DNA of 34,123 bases from an uncultured Carnobacterium sp. (GTDB taxonomy: Bacteria; Bacillota; Bacilli; Lactobacillales; Aerococcaceae). A program made the position numbers and the translations under genes. Below are positions 24,368 to 33,367 of the stretch, one piece after another. Positions within the stretch are counted from its first letter, which is position 1; each line of letters starts with the position of its first letter. The notes below the pieces were generated by a model. It made no database searches. It was given only the letters and a program-made list of their open reading frames with translations, and was not told the DNA's origin. The DNA lies in the NCBI GenBank assembly GCA_937976325.1, contig CALJSD010000059.1, forward strand, positions 1-34,123, read 5' to 3'.

Positions 24368-24396
24368 ATTTTAAATAATGTTAGCCAAAATATCAA
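24368..24396 (-). promoter_or_regulatory. Promoter of the SwrB-like/MltG-like gene pair
   Basis: On the minus strand TTGATA (24391-24396) and TAAAAT (24368-24373) are separated by 17 bp, about 40 bases before the ATG at 24326. Confidence 0.6.
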
Positions 24397-24489
24397 GGTT
24401 CAAGGCGAAGTTTATCATTTTGTTAACGAATTGAAACATTACAGGTACTAGTTAGGGTATAGTTCAAAATTATGTTTTATCGATGTTAT

Positions 24490-25464
24490 TTACGGAATTA
24501 TTTGTTGTAAAAAAGCTTCTTCAGATAAAATTTCAATATTCTGTCCTTCTCGAATATATTTTAATGCCTTCCTATGTTTGCCTGTTAAATTATCTTCACG
24601 TAAATTATGAATTTTGCTACAATCTCCAAGAATTAATATATCTGTTTTTTTTGTTAGTCCTTCTTGAGCAATTCCACCACAACTTCTAATATATTCTTTC
24701 ACGATTTCTTTTTTTCCGATTTCTAGATTTCCAGTAATACATACATTCAGATTTCTGAAGTATTCACAAAATGGTAAATTTAAAAAAGGTGAAATCTTTT
24801 CTTCCTCATTCTTTATATATTCTTCAAGTGTCATATTACTAGTAATTACTCGTTCTTTTAGCTTTTGAAGAAGTTTTAATGTAACTTCTGAATCAGCTAA
24901 CGCTCTATGACGAACATTAGTAGTTATATCAAAGTAGTTTAATAGCGTATCCAATTTATGGTTCTCAATATCTTTTATAATGTACTGTGATAAGAGAAGT
25001 GTATCTACTAAATCATTATTTAGAATATTCCCTAGATTTGATTTTACACTATCGTATAAGAATGTGGAATCAAATGAAAGCATATTATGTCCTACTAAAA
25101 TATCGTCACCAATAAACTTAAGAAAATCTACCATCACTTCTTTTTCTGATCTGGCATGATGTAAATCTTCGTTTGTGATACCAGTTAGGTCCGAAATAGA
25201 GTTAGAAATATAAACGATCTTCTCACCATTGAATTCCACAACACGGTCTTCTTTTCTTACATCATCCAACACATAGTATACTTTTGGCTTTACTAATTCA
25301 GAAAATGTATCAACGACCTTGTTGTCACGAACTTTAATTGCACCAACTTCGATTATATAATCATGCGTGCAATCCCACCCAGTCGTTTCCAAATCTACCA
25401 CCGTATAATCTTTTGGAAAGATTTTTAAGTGTCTTCCCTTTTTTCTTTCTCTTGTTTTACCCAT
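24490..25464 (-). CDS. DnaQ-like 3'-5' exonuclease with C-terminal BRCT domain
   Basis: About 324 residues. Residues 15-200 form a DEDDh exonuclease: ExoI motif VVDLETTGWD, ExoII VGHNMLSFDSTFLYD, ExoIII HRALADSEVTLKL with the His. Residues 245-324 are a BRCT domain (LNVCITGNLEIGKKEIVKEY, GGIAQEGLTKKTDILILGD), as found in DNA ligase and some polymerase III-like nucleases. It probably acts in DNA repair or nucleotide-strand processing. ATG 25464 follows TAGGAGG. The gene is visibly more A+T-rich than its neighbours and stands alone on its own transcript, which suggests later acquisition. Confidence 0.88.
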   Translation of the reverse strand: MGKTRERKKGRHLKIFPKDYTVVDLETTGWDCTHDYIIEVGAIKVRDNKVVDTFSELVKPKVYYVLDDVRKEDRVVEFNGEKIVYISNSISDLTGITNEDLHHARSEKEVMVDFLKFIGDDILVGHNMLSFDSTFLYDSVKSNLGNILNNDLVDTLLLSQYIIKDIENHKLDTLLNYFDITTNVRHRALADSEVTLKLLQKLKERVITSNMTLEEYIKNEEEKISPFLNLPFCEYFRNLNVCITGNLEIGKKEIVKEYIRSCGGIAQEGLTKKTDILILGDCSKIHNLREDNLTGKHRKALKYIREGQNIEILSEEAFLQQIIP

Positions 25465-25564
25465 AACAAAACCTCCTAAAATAATATTTTTTACTAAAAC
25501 AATTTTTACGGAAATAACTATAATTAACAATAACAATATTGCTATTTACTTGTATTATTTTGCA

Positions 25565-25594
25565 CAAAAAAGGCCACCCTTTTCAGATGACCTT
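25565..25594 (-). terminator. Terminator of the xpaC-telA operon
   Basis: On the minus strand AAGGTCA pairs with TGGCCTT (one G-T pair), followed by TTTTTT, shortly after the telA stop. Confidence 0.8.
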
Positions 25595-25600
25595 CAATTT

Positions 25601-26797
25601 CTAATATTCTTCCTTCACACGTTTTTCTTTTTGGCTTAAAACGAGTAAGTTTTCGCGGAGTTCTTGTTCCATTTGCGTCAATTCGTATTCAGCTTTTCTA
25701 CGTTTTTGACGGCCTTCTTGTTGAATTAAGATCGTTTCTTCTAATGTTTCAATCAAGTCTTGTTGCGTCTTTTGAAGAGTTTCAAGATCGATAATACCAC
25801 GTTCGTTTTCACGAGCCGTTTCAATCGTAGAAATCTTCAACATTTCAGAGTTCTTTTGAATCAATTGGTTCGTCGTTTCAGACACTTGACGTTGCGCTGT
25901 CACGGCATCTTTTTGGCGAAGCAATGTCATCGCAATGGCAATTTGATTCTTCCATAAAGGAATCGTCGTCGTAATTGAAGACTGAATTTTCTCTGCTAAT
26001 GTTTGGTTTGTATTTTGAATCAAGCGAATTTGTGGCGCTTGTTGAATCGTCATTTGACGCGTCAATTTCAAGTCGTGGTTTCTCTTTTCAAGACGGTCCA
26101 GGAATTGATGTAGGTCATTGACAACTTGCACATCCATTTGGTCACCTGTCTCTTGCGCCTTTTGCATCGCTTTAGGGATTAGTTTTTGTTGCAACTCTTC
26201 AATCTTCAATTCCCCAGCAGCGATATAAATACTTAACGCCTCGAAGAATTCCTTATTGCGTTGGTACAGTTGCTCGAGTGACAAGTTGTCGTTTAATAAG
26301 CCATTCTTTTCATGGTCCAATCTCACGGCAATCTTATCGACTTGTGAGCCCACTTCTTGGTATTTCGATTGCATTTCGTAAATCGACTTCTTCACGCGTC
26401 CAAAGATTTTGCGGAAGATATTCGAGTCTTGCGCCACAAGGTCGTTCGGATCTGTCTCGTTAAGTCGCATCATCAATTCATTGAGCGTATCCCCGATTTC
26501 CCCTGTATCTTTATTTTGCACATGAGCGAGCATCGAATGTGAGAATTCACCAAGTTGCTTTTGCGCGCCGGCACCATAACTAATGATGGCCTGCATATTC
26601 TTTTCGTCAATTTGTTTTGCAAGTGCGCGGGCTTGTTCTTGTTGTTTCTCCGGTAAGGTATCCACTAGCGCACGTTTAGCATCTACTTGTTCTTGTGGGA
26701 AATCACTCGCCACATCTTGCAACGTCGTATTTTTTACCACATCTTCTCCAAATGGGTTTTGAATCAGTGCATCCACCATTGATTTTTCTTCAGTCAT
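25601..26797 (-). CDS. telA: Toxic anion resistance protein TelA family
   Basis: A 398-residue, mostly helical, charged cytoplasmic protein with long coiled-coil stretches and no TM segment. The family is linked to tellurite and cell-envelope stress resistance, with an unclear mechanism. Typical stretches are IRLIQNTNQTLAEKIQSSI, TTIPLWKNQIAIAMTLLRQK and the Gln/Glu-rich C-terminal helices. AGGAG precedes ATG 26797. It follows xpaC by 6 bp, the usual pairing. Confidence 0.92.
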   Translation of the reverse strand: MTEEKSMVDALIQNPFGEDVVKNTTLQDVASDFPQEQVDAKRALVDTLPEKQQEQARALAKQIDEKNMQAIISYGAGAQKQLGEFSHSMLAHVQNKDTGEIGDTLNELMMRLNETDPNDLVAQDSNIFRKIFGRVKKSIYEMQSKYQEVGSQVDKIAVRLDHEKNGLLNDNLSLEQLYQRNKEFFEALSIYIAAGELKIEELQQKLIPKAMQKAQETGDQMDVQVVNDLHQFLDRLEKRNHDLKLTRQMTIQQAPQIRLIQNTNQTLAEKIQSSITTTIPLWKNQIAIAMTLLRQKDAVTAQRQVSETTNQLIQKNSEMLKISTIETARENERGIIDLETLQKTQQDLIETLEETILIQQEGRQKRRKAEYELTQMEQELRENLLVLSQKEKRVKEEY

Positions 26798-26803
26798 TGT
26801 TCT

Positions 26804-27463
26804 CTACTCCTTTATCGTACGGTTTACGTAATCCATCTCTGCTTCTGACTTTTTAATTCTGTCTTCTTGGAAATGTAAGTAATCCTCTTCCAGCGTCGCA
26901 CAGACGAGATCGATTTTTTCTCCTAATTCTTGTAGTATTTGATACGTTTCGCTTCCTTTTACTGGTTGCTCACTCAATTCTTTGTATGCTTTCGTCATTT
27001 CATTTAACGACGGTACACAAGTATGAACGAACAAGTTCGCATCTGGAAGCTTTTCAGGGTGATGGACGAGAGATTTGAAATACTCCTTCATCGTTTGAGT
27101 CGTATTGTATCGATTACTAATAATCCGTAGTTTGGTATAACTTTGAATCGTCTCATCGATTTCCTCAATTTGCGTCTTCACCACTGCCATTTTTTGTCTA
27201 AAATAGTCGATATCTTGTTTGGATAATCCTGATTGTTCATATCGTTCTTGCACCTTATTTGAGGTTTTATCTAACGGCTTCTTTGTTTTGCCAAAGACCG
27301 ATTTCACTTCCATTTCTTCTGGAAATAGCATGAAGAAAAAGATACCTGCTAGTACGAGAAGTGAAAATAACAGCCTTACGGAAGAACCGTAAATATGACT
27401 CATAAAGTAACGCGTTATGAATACAAACAATACTAGTTTGAGAAGTCTATTCCACTGTTTCAT
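26804..27463 (-). CDS. xpaC: XpaC-like membrane protein, partner of TelA
   Basis: A 219-residue protein with two N-terminal TM helices (about residues 8-20 and 30-46), then a helical cytoplasmic domain of about 160 residues. The family is named after a Bacillus protein linked to hydrolysis of an indolyl phosphate, and it regularly precedes telA. The function is not established. AAGGAGG precedes ATG 27463. Confidence 0.85.
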   Translation of the reverse strand: MKQWNRLLKLVLFVFITRYFMSHIYGSSVRLLFSLLVLAGIFFFMLFPEEMEVKSVFGKTKKPLDKTSNKVQERYEQSGLSKQDIDYFRQKMAVVKTQIEEIDETIQSYTKLRIISNRYNTTQTMKEYFKSLVHHPEKLPDANLFVHTCVPSLNEMTKAYKELSEQPVKGSETYQILQELGEKIDLVCATLEEDYLHFQEDRIKKSEAEMDYVNRTIKE

Positions 27464-27562
27464 GGTACTCCCTCCTTATAGACTTATTGTATCATCCACT
27501 AATTTTTGGGCATGGTACTAAAGGCCGATTTCTCTGGGACTTGAGACTGAAAATAACAACGC

Positions 27563-27600
27563 AAAAAAAAGGAATTAAACAGCCTTCACTGTCTAATTCC
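27563..27600 (-). terminator. Terminator of the GH16 surface protein gene
   Basis: On the minus strand GGAATTAGACAG pairs with CTGTTTAATTCC and is followed by a run of eight T. Confidence 0.85.
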
Positions 27601-27621
27601 CTCTTGGTTCATTGAACTATT

Positions 27622-29769
27622 TTATTTTTTGCTTTTAGCAAATACGAATGCTCCTCCACTTAAGAACACTGCTGATAGAATCAGATATAAAGTTCCCATT
27701 GAAGTACCTGTATTTGGTAATTCGTCTTCTCCTGCTGGCGCTGGTGTACCCTGTGCAACAGGTGTTGGAGATGGATCTTTTACATCTTTTGTTTCTTTTG
27801 CTGGTGCTTGTTCTGCTTTACTAGCAAGCGGTGTTGCTAACACACGTGAATCAGTTGTTGATGCATTTGCTTCCGCTACTTCAGTTGCTTCTACGGCATT
27901 TGTTAAAACCGCAATTGGCGCTGGAGCTCCACTTGATACTAACGTTTCTACAACAGTAGAACGTACCTCTGCCTCAGGAGATGGTGTGGGCACTTCTGCT
28001 GTATCTAGAAGAGCTCTTCTTCTACGGAAACGTCTTCTTGGAGCTTCAGTTGTCGCTTCTGATGAAGTTGTTGGAGCCTCCGTCGTCGTAGTTGTTGTAG
28101 GTGTCTCTGTTACTACTGGAGCTGAAGTTGTCACTACTGGTGCTTCTGTCACTACAGGCGCTGACGTTGTTACGACTGGTGCCTCTGTCGCTACAGGTGC
28201 TGAGGTTGTTACCACTGGAGCTTCTGTTACTACAGGCGCTGAGGTTGTCACTACCGGAGCTTCTGTTACTACAGGAGCCGATGTCGTTACTACTGGTGCC
28301 TCTGTTGCTACAGGGGCTGAAGTTGTTACGACTGGTGCTTCTGTTGTTGCTACAGTGGTTGTAGGAGCAACAGTTGTCGTTGACGCTTCTGTCGTTGTAC
28401 TTGCAACAGTTGTCGTTGACGCTTCTGTCGTTGTACTTGCTACAGTTGTCGTTGGCGCTTCTGTCGTTGTAATTGCTACAGTTGTCGTTGGCGCTTCTGT
28501 CGTTGTAGTCGCTACTGTTGTCGTTGGCGCTTCTGTCGTTGTAGTTGCTACGGTTGTCGTTGGTGCCTCTGTCGTTGTAGTCGCTACTGTTGTTGTTGGC
28601 GCTTCTGTCGTTGTAGTTGCTTCAGTTGTCGTTGGCGCCACTGTAGTAGTAGGTGCCTCTGTTGTCGTGGGAGTAACCGTTGTTGTTGGTGCGGCAGTTG
28701 TCGTCGTTGGCGCTTCTGTTGTTACAGGTTTAGTGTTTGGTTGCCATACGCGAACATAGTCGATTTGCATGTCTGAACGACTGCCATCCTTATAGCTATC
28801 TTTGTAAGGAATCGCGTCAGTATAGTTACGAGTACCACCATCCCAGTCTTTCACGAATGAACCACCTACGATATGTGTTAATCGTAAAATAAATCCATTA
28901 TCTTTGTTGACGAATGGTGTATTCTTTGTTAATTCACTATATTTAATAGTATGTACAGCCTGTCCATCATAGAAGAAAGTCACCTTATCTCCTTCTTTTA
29001 AGACCCCATATGTGTGAAAGTCTGTTTGCGTATCTCCATTATTAGGAATTTTATACGGATGTTGCTCACTGTACTGACCAGTCTTGGACGGTTCTGTATG
29101 GACATTTGCTTGGATGTAGTTTGAATCATATCCTTTTGACTCGAAAACATCAATCTCCCCACTCTTAGGAGAGCCTCCACCTTTTGTGCCAGTCATCCAG
29201 AAGGAAGCCCATGAAGATTCACTTAAAGGCAGCTTAATACGCGATTCAGCATAGAAATCACCTACAAATTCAGTAAGGACTTTCCCGTGTCGATCACGTG
29301 TTTGAATCGCTCCAGATGTAAATGGTGCTTTATAAGTAATCGTTTGCCCCGTCTTTGGATCTTTATAAGTGTTCTCACGGTCTACCCATTCATTCTTCTT
29401 AGTAACTGGATTCCACTTCAATTGCTTCGGCGTATAGAGTGCCGTTAAATGAAGAATTCCATCTTTTAATGAAACATTGGCTGGGTCATCTGTGAAATGC
29501 ATTTGTGTTCTTGCTTTAGGATCGAAACTGGAAAGAGAATAATCCCATTTCGTCATGTCGAGTTTGTCCCCATCAAACTCATCATACCATGTTAAATCAT
29601 AGTTTGTTGGAACTCCATTTGGCAGTGTCACATTAGGAACTCCTCCTTCACCCGTTTCAGCATACACTGTTGTAAATGGTGCTAGAAGACTTGTGCTTAA
29701 GATAAGGCTCGCTCCTAATACTCTTGCTCCTGCAATCATACCTTTTTGTCTATTACGTACTTTTTGCAT
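27622..29769 (-). CDS. Cell-wall-anchored GH16 glycosidase with Thr-rich repeat stalk
   Basis: A 715-residue surface enzyme. It has a signal peptide (residues 1-37), then a GH16 domain (about 55-343) with the catalytic motif GEIDVFES: Glu205 nucleophile, Asp207, Glu210 acid/base. GH16 enzymes cut beta-1,3/1,4-glucans, agar-like or carrageenan-like polymers; the substrate is not readable here. About residues 350-570 are a low-complexity stalk of TTTEAPTTTVA and EAPVVTTSAPVVT repeats. An unusual basic block RRRFRRRR follows, then a Pro/Ala-rich segment, LPNTG at residue 684, a TM helix and a KSKK tail for sortase anchoring. AGGAG precedes ATG 29769. It is monocistronic, ending at a terminator. 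Confidence 0.9.
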   Translation of the reverse strand: MQKVRNRQKGMIAGARVLGASLILSTSLLAPFTTVYAETGEGGVPNVTLPNGVPTNYDLTWYDEFDGDKLDMTKWDYSLSSFDPKARTQMHFTDDPANVSLKDGILHLTALYTPKQLKWNPVTKKNEWVDRENTYKDPKTGQTITYKAPFTSGAIQTRDRHGKVLTEFVGDFYAESRIKLPLSESSWASFWMTGTKGGGSPKSGEIDVFESKGYDSNYIQANVHTEPSKTGQYSEQHPYKIPNNGDTQTDFHTYGVLKEGDKVTFFYDGQAVHTIKYSELTKNTPFVNKDNGFILRLTHIVGGSFVKDWDGGTRNYTDAIPYKDSYKDGSRSDMQIDYVRVWQPNTKPVTTEAPTTTTAAPTTTVTPTTTEAPTTTVAPTTTEATTTTEAPTTTVATTTTEAPTTTVATTTTEAPTTTVATTTTEAPTTTVAITTTEAPTTTVASTTTEASTTTVASTTTEASTTTVAPTTTVATTEAPVVTTSAPVATEAPVVTTSAPVVTEAPVVTTSAPVVTEAPVVTTSAPVATEAPVVTTSAPVVTEAPVVTTSAPVVTETPTTTTTTEAPTTSSEATTEAPRRRFRRRRALLDTAEVPTPSPEAEVRSTVVETLVSSGAPAPIAVLTNAVEATEVAEANASTTDSRVLATPLASKAEQAPAKETKDVKDPSPTPVAQGTPAPAGEDELPNTGTSMGTLYLILSAVFLSGGAFVFAKSKK
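28109..28345. repeat. 39-bp tandem repeats in the GH16 stalk
   Basis: About six in-frame copies of a 39-bp unit encode EAPVVTTSAPVVT (some with VAT). Copies differ mostly at synonymous third positions. The region can gain or lose units without breaking the frame. Confidence 0.8.
28345..28700. repeat. 36-bp tandem repeats in the GH16 stalk
   Basis: About eight copies of a 36-bp unit encode TTTEAPTTTVAT and variants (VAI, VAS, VAP, EAS). They are nearly identical at the DNA level and in frame. On the opposite strand they leave a long open frame that is not a gene. Confidence 0.8.
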
Positions 29770-30014
29770 AATTGTTCTCCTATTTCTTCTTTTATTTAGG
29801 AAAAGATTTGCTGTAACCCCTTTCCTACATTAGACATTATCTAAACTGGGTAAGAACATTTCCTGATAGACTTATGAAATTTATCTTTTAAAACTATAGT
29901 AAAAATACTAAATAAGTATGATTTCGATTTAATTATAAAGAAAATATGGAGAGCAAAATTTCCTTTTATTTACAAAGCCCCTCTCTTTAGACGCTCTTAA
30001 ACCTTGATATAACG

Positions 30015-30053
30015 CAAAAAAAGAATGAAACCGTTTTACACAGATTCATTCCT
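30015..30053 (-). terminator. Second terminator downstream of ileS
   Basis: On the minus strand GAATGAA pairs with TTTCATTC across a 14-base loop and is followed by TTTTTTT. It stands behind the first ileS terminator as a backup. Confidence 0.65.
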
Positions 30054-30083
30054 TCGAAATGTCCACTTTTTGAACACAATTTG

Positions 30084-30116
30084 AAAAAAACTGAGCCGAA
30101 TTTCTCCGACTCAGTT
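30084..30116 (-). terminator. Terminator of ileS
   Basis: On the minus strand AACTGAGtCGG pairs with CGgCTCAGTT, followed by seven T, immediately after the ileS stop codon. Confidence 0.85.
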
Positions 30117-30125
30117 AAAATTTTA

Positions 30126-32915
30126 TTATTCTGATTCTGGAACAAGCGCTTCTGGGAAGTGTTCACGCACAATTGCTGCACAACGATTACATAAAGTTGG
30201 AGCATCTTCTAATGTTCCTACTTCAATCTTCACAGCACGGCAACGTTCACATGTTTCACCTTTAGCATGTTCAACAACGACTTTCACGCCTTCGCCTTCA
30301 ACCGCATTCGCAGGAGCTTCAACGCCTTCTGCAGCCACTTCTAATTCACTTACGATGAATAATTGAGCGACATTTGTGTTTAAGCTGTCTAATAAAGCAC
30401 GTACTTCATTAGATGGGTAAAGCGTTACTTTGGCTTCGAAGTTCTTACCGATTAATTTCTCGTTACGAGCTTCTTCTAAAGCTTTCAGTGCAGTGTTACG
30501 AACTTTGAAGAATTCAGTCCATTGGGCTAATACTTCTTCTTTGTTTTCGTAGTTTTCTACTGCTGGGAATTCAGCTAATTGAACATAAGCTTCTTCTTCC
30601 TTCAAGTATTTCCAAACTTCTTCACTCGTGTGAACTAAGATTGGGCTTAGTAATTTCGTTAATTTCACTAAGATATCGTAAATAACTGTTTGCATTGCAC
30701 GACGTTCGTAGTTATCTTCATGTTCGATATACACAACGTCTTTTGCAAAGTCTAAGTAGAATTGTGATAAATCAACGGTACAGAAGTTCATCACTGTTTG
30801 GTAAATTGTTGAGAATTCGTAGTTTTCATACGCTTCTTCAATTGTCTTCACGATATCGTTGAAACGAATCATCATGTATTGGTCCACACTACGTAGGTCT
30901 TTAAACGCTACTGCATGTTTAGATGGTTCGAAGTCTGTAGTGTTCGCTAACATAAAGCGCATTGTGTTACGGATCTTACGGTATGCTTCAGATACTTGGT
31001 TTAAGATTTCAGTACTGATACGCACGTCTGATTCGTAGTCTACTGATGATACCCATAGACGGATAATGTCTGCCCCTTTTGTTTGCATTTCTTTTGCAGG
31101 TGAGATGACGTTTCCTAGAGATTTACTCATCTTCTTACCTTCTCCGTCCATTACGAACCCTTGAGAAAGAACTGCTTTATAAGGCGCTTGTTTATGAACC
31201 GCTACACTTGTTGTTAAACTTGAGTTGAACCATCCACGGTATTGGTCTGATCCTTCTAAGTATAAATCAGCTGGGAATGTTAATTCTGGGCGAATGCTTA
31301 ATACACCAGCATGTGAGCTACCTGAGTCGAACCATACGTCCATGATGTCCATTTCTTTTGTAAATGTACCATTTGGACTGCTTGGATGTGTGAATCCTTC
31401 TGGTAATAAGTCTTTTGCTTCACGTTCGAACCATACGTCAGAACCGAATTCTTCGACTAATTTAGCAACGTGTTCTGTTGTTTCTGGAGTGATGATTGGT
31501 TCTCCGTTTTCACCGTAGAATACAGGAAGTGGAACACCCCATACACGTTGACGAGAGATGACCCAGTCGCCACGGTCACGAACCATGTTGTAAATACGTA
31601 CTTGACCTGATGGGTGGTACCATTTCACATCATTTTCGATTACATCTAAAATATCTTGACGGAAAGCATCGATTGACGCAAACCATTGTGGAGTTGCACG
31701 GAAGATAACTGGTTTCTTCGTTCTCCAGTCATGTGGGTAACTATGCACGAAATAGCTTAGTTTTAGTAATGAACCATTTTCAGCTAACATGTCTGTAATG
31801 ACTTTATTTGCTTTAGCATAGAACATTCCTTCAAAACCAGGAGCCTCTGCAGTGTAGTGACCTTGATTATCCACTGGTGATAATACATCTAAGTTGTATT
31901 TACGTGAATAGTAGAAGTCGTCTTCCCCGTGTCCAGGAGCTGAGTGAACTAAACCAGTACCCGCATCTAGCGTTACGTAGTCCCCTAGCATCACTAGTGA
32001 TTCACGTTCGTAGAATGGATGCCATGCTGTTGCATATTCCAATTCAGTTCCACGGAATTCTTTTACTACTTCCACTGATTCCCAACCAAGAGTTTCAGCA
32101 AGTGAGTTCACTAATTCTTTGGCTACTACAAAAGTACCTTTGTCTGTTTTCACTTCTGCATATTCATAGTCAGGGTGTACGAAGATCCCTAAGTTTGCTG
32201 GAAGTGTCCAAGGAGTTGTTGTCCAAATCACGAATGACGCATCATCTGATACAACACCTTTTCCGTCTTTGACTTTGAACGCCACATAGATTGATGGGCT
32301 TTCTACGTCTTTATATTCGATTTCAGCTTCAGCAAGTGAAGATTCACTTGATGGAGACCAGTAAATTGGTTTTAATCCTTTGTAAATATAGCCGTTTTCA
32401 GCCATTTTACCGAATACACGAATTTGTTCTGCTTCGAATTCTGGTTGAAGAGTTAAGTATGGTTTATCCCATGTACCTGTAACCCCTAAACGTTTGAATT
32501 CAGCGCGTTGGTTGTCCACTTGACGTAATGCATATTCCGCACATAATTTACGGAATTCAGCGATTGATAATTTCTTACGGTCAACCCCTTCAGCGTTTGC
32601 TAAAGCTTGTTCGATTGGAAGTCCGTGTGTATCCCATCCTGGTACGAATGGTGCACGGAATCCGCTCATTGATTTACTACGAACGATAAAGTCCTTAGAA
32701 ATTTTGTTTAAGGCATGTCCCATGTGAACCGCACCGTTGGCATATGGTGGGCCATCGTGAAGCACGAATGTTGGTTTGCCTTCATTCTTTTTCTGACGTT
32801 GTCCATAAACGTCTGCTTCTTCCCATTCTTTTTGGTAATCCACTTCTTTTGTTGGTAAGTTCCCACGCATTGGGAATTCTGTTTTCCCAATTTGCAATGT
32901 TTCCTTCATCTTCAT
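30126..32915 (-). CDS. ileS: Isoleucyl-tRNA synthetase
   Basis: A 929-residue class I synthetase charging tRNA-Ile, with editing of valine. The signature HIGH-type motif is PPYANGAVHMGHALNK, the KMSKS motif is in GKKMSKSLGN, and the CP1 editing domain lies between (TPWTLPANLG). The C-terminal zinc site is CERCRAVKIEV plus CNRC, normal for bacterial IleS. AGGAGG stands seven bases before ATG 32915. Length is typical. Expression is controlled by the T-box leader directly upstream. Confidence 0.97.
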   Translation of the reverse strand: MKMKETLQIGKTEFPMRGNLPTKEVDYQKEWEEADVYGQRQKKNEGKPTFVLHDGPPYANGAVHMGHALNKISKDFIVRSKSMSGFRAPFVPGWDTHGLPIEQALANAEGVDRKKLSIAEFRKLCAEYALRQVDNQRAEFKRLGVTGTWDKPYLTLQPEFEAEQIRVFGKMAENGYIYKGLKPIYWSPSSESSLAEAEIEYKDVESPSIYVAFKVKDGKGVVSDDASFVIWTTTPWTLPANLGIFVHPDYEYAEVKTDKGTFVVAKELVNSLAETLGWESVEVVKEFRGTELEYATAWHPFYERESLVMLGDYVTLDAGTGLVHSAPGHGEDDFYYSRKYNLDVLSPVDNQGHYTAEAPGFEGMFYAKANKVITDMLAENGSLLKLSYFVHSYPHDWRTKKPVIFRATPQWFASIDAFRQDILDVIENDVKWYHPSGQVRIYNMVRDRGDWVISRQRVWGVPLPVFYGENGEPIITPETTEHVAKLVEEFGSDVWFEREAKDLLPEGFTHPSSPNGTFTKEMDIMDVWFDSGSSHAGVLSIRPELTFPADLYLEGSDQYRGWFNSSLTTSVAVHKQAPYKAVLSQGFVMDGEGKKMSKSLGNVISPAKEMQTKGADIIRLWVSSVDYESDVRISTEILNQVSEAYRKIRNTMRFMLANTTDFEPSKHAVAFKDLRSVDQYMMIRFNDIVKTIEEAYENYEFSTIYQTVMNFCTVDLSQFYLDFAKDVVYIEHEDNYERRAMQTVIYDILVKLTKLLSPILVHTSEEVWKYLKEEEAYVQLAEFPAVENYENKEEVLAQWTEFFKVRNTALKALEEARNEKLIGKNFEAKVTLYPSNEVRALLDSLNTNVAQLFIVSELEVAAEGVEAPANAVEGEGVKVVVEHAKGETCERCRAVKIEVGTLEDAPTLCNRCAAIVREHFPEALVPESE

Positions 32916-32967
32916 TGAATTTCCTCCTTTGTTTGACTGTTTTTTTCATCTTTTGACCACTGAGCAT

Positions 32968-33215
32968 AAAAAAAGCCCCTGCCAAGTTGCAGGGGCGAAA
33001 TCATTTCCGCGGTACCACCCAAATTTACAAACAAATATTTTGTTTGCCTTGGTAAATTGTTAACGCCATTTAAGCGACTCTTCTTAATCTAACGTGTATT
33101 TCAGAAAAGTTTCTAAGAGATGATTCTTGCTATAAACAGGGACTGCCAATCTTCCACCCATAATCGGCTCTCTAAAAGTGTATTTACACAAGTTGTTCTC
33201 TTCATCGAATAGATA
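32968..33215 (-). promoter_or_regulatory. T-box riboswitch of ileS with terminator
   Basis: The minus-strand leader ends with the T-box sequence GGGTGGTACCGCGGAAAT (33003-33020 reversed), followed by a terminator stem GCCCCTGC/GCAGGGGC (32975-32996) and TTTTTTT. Upstream lie stem I elements AGAGAG and GGTGG. An ATC in AAGAATCATCTC may be the Ile specifier codon, which I cannot place with certainty. Uncharged tRNA-Ile would favour the antiterminator and switch on ileS. Confidence 0.92.
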
Positions 33216-33216
33216 A

Positions 33217-33245
33217 ATTTTACGCTATTTGAAACGATTTTGCAA
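33217..33245 (-). promoter_or_regulatory. Promoter of the ileS T-box transcript
   Basis: On the minus strand TTGCAA (33240-33245) and TAAAAT (33217-33222) are 17 bp apart and just upstream of stem I of the T-box. Confidence 0.65.
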
Positions 33246-33260
33246 GATTTTCCATCTACA

Positions 33261-33295
33261 AAAAGAGAAAACCGGCTCACATTGTGAACCGGTTT
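33261..33295 (-). terminator. Terminator of the LPXTG protein gene at the window end
   Basis: On the minus strand AAACCGGTTCAC pairs with GTGAgCCGGTTT around a three-base loop (one mismatch) and is followed by TCTCTTTTT. It separates the surface protein gene from the ileS promoter. Confidence 0.8.
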
Positions 33296-33367
33296 GAGGG
33301 CAGACTACTTTTTCAAATGGGTTGGACCGGTTAGGAGTGTCCTCTCATCTGAGCTTTTCGTTCTTTC

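Larger units (their letters stand above)
29770..30125. other. Intergenic region between the GH16 gene and ileS
   Basis: 356 bases without a convincing ORF. It holds two ileS terminators (listed separately), A+T-rich leader sequence for the GH16 gene, and an imperfect palindrome TTAGACATTATCTAA near 29831-29845 that could be an operator. I see no consensus promoter I would commit to. Confidence 0.6.

Noticed and set aside
28081..28740. Regularly spaced repeats as a possible CRISPR array
   Set aside because: The repeats are contiguous, in frame and code for a Thr-rich stalk, with no unique spacers.
27629..28759. 376-codon open frame on the plus strand antisense to the GH16 gene
   Set aside because: It is Val/Gly/Ala/Thr-rich noise produced by the tandem repeats read on the other strand; no ribosome site and no family resemblance.
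30019..30116. Two hairpins after ileS as a possible small RNA
   Set aside because: Each is a simple stem with a T run directly downstream of ileS; tandem terminators explain them and no promoter is visible between.
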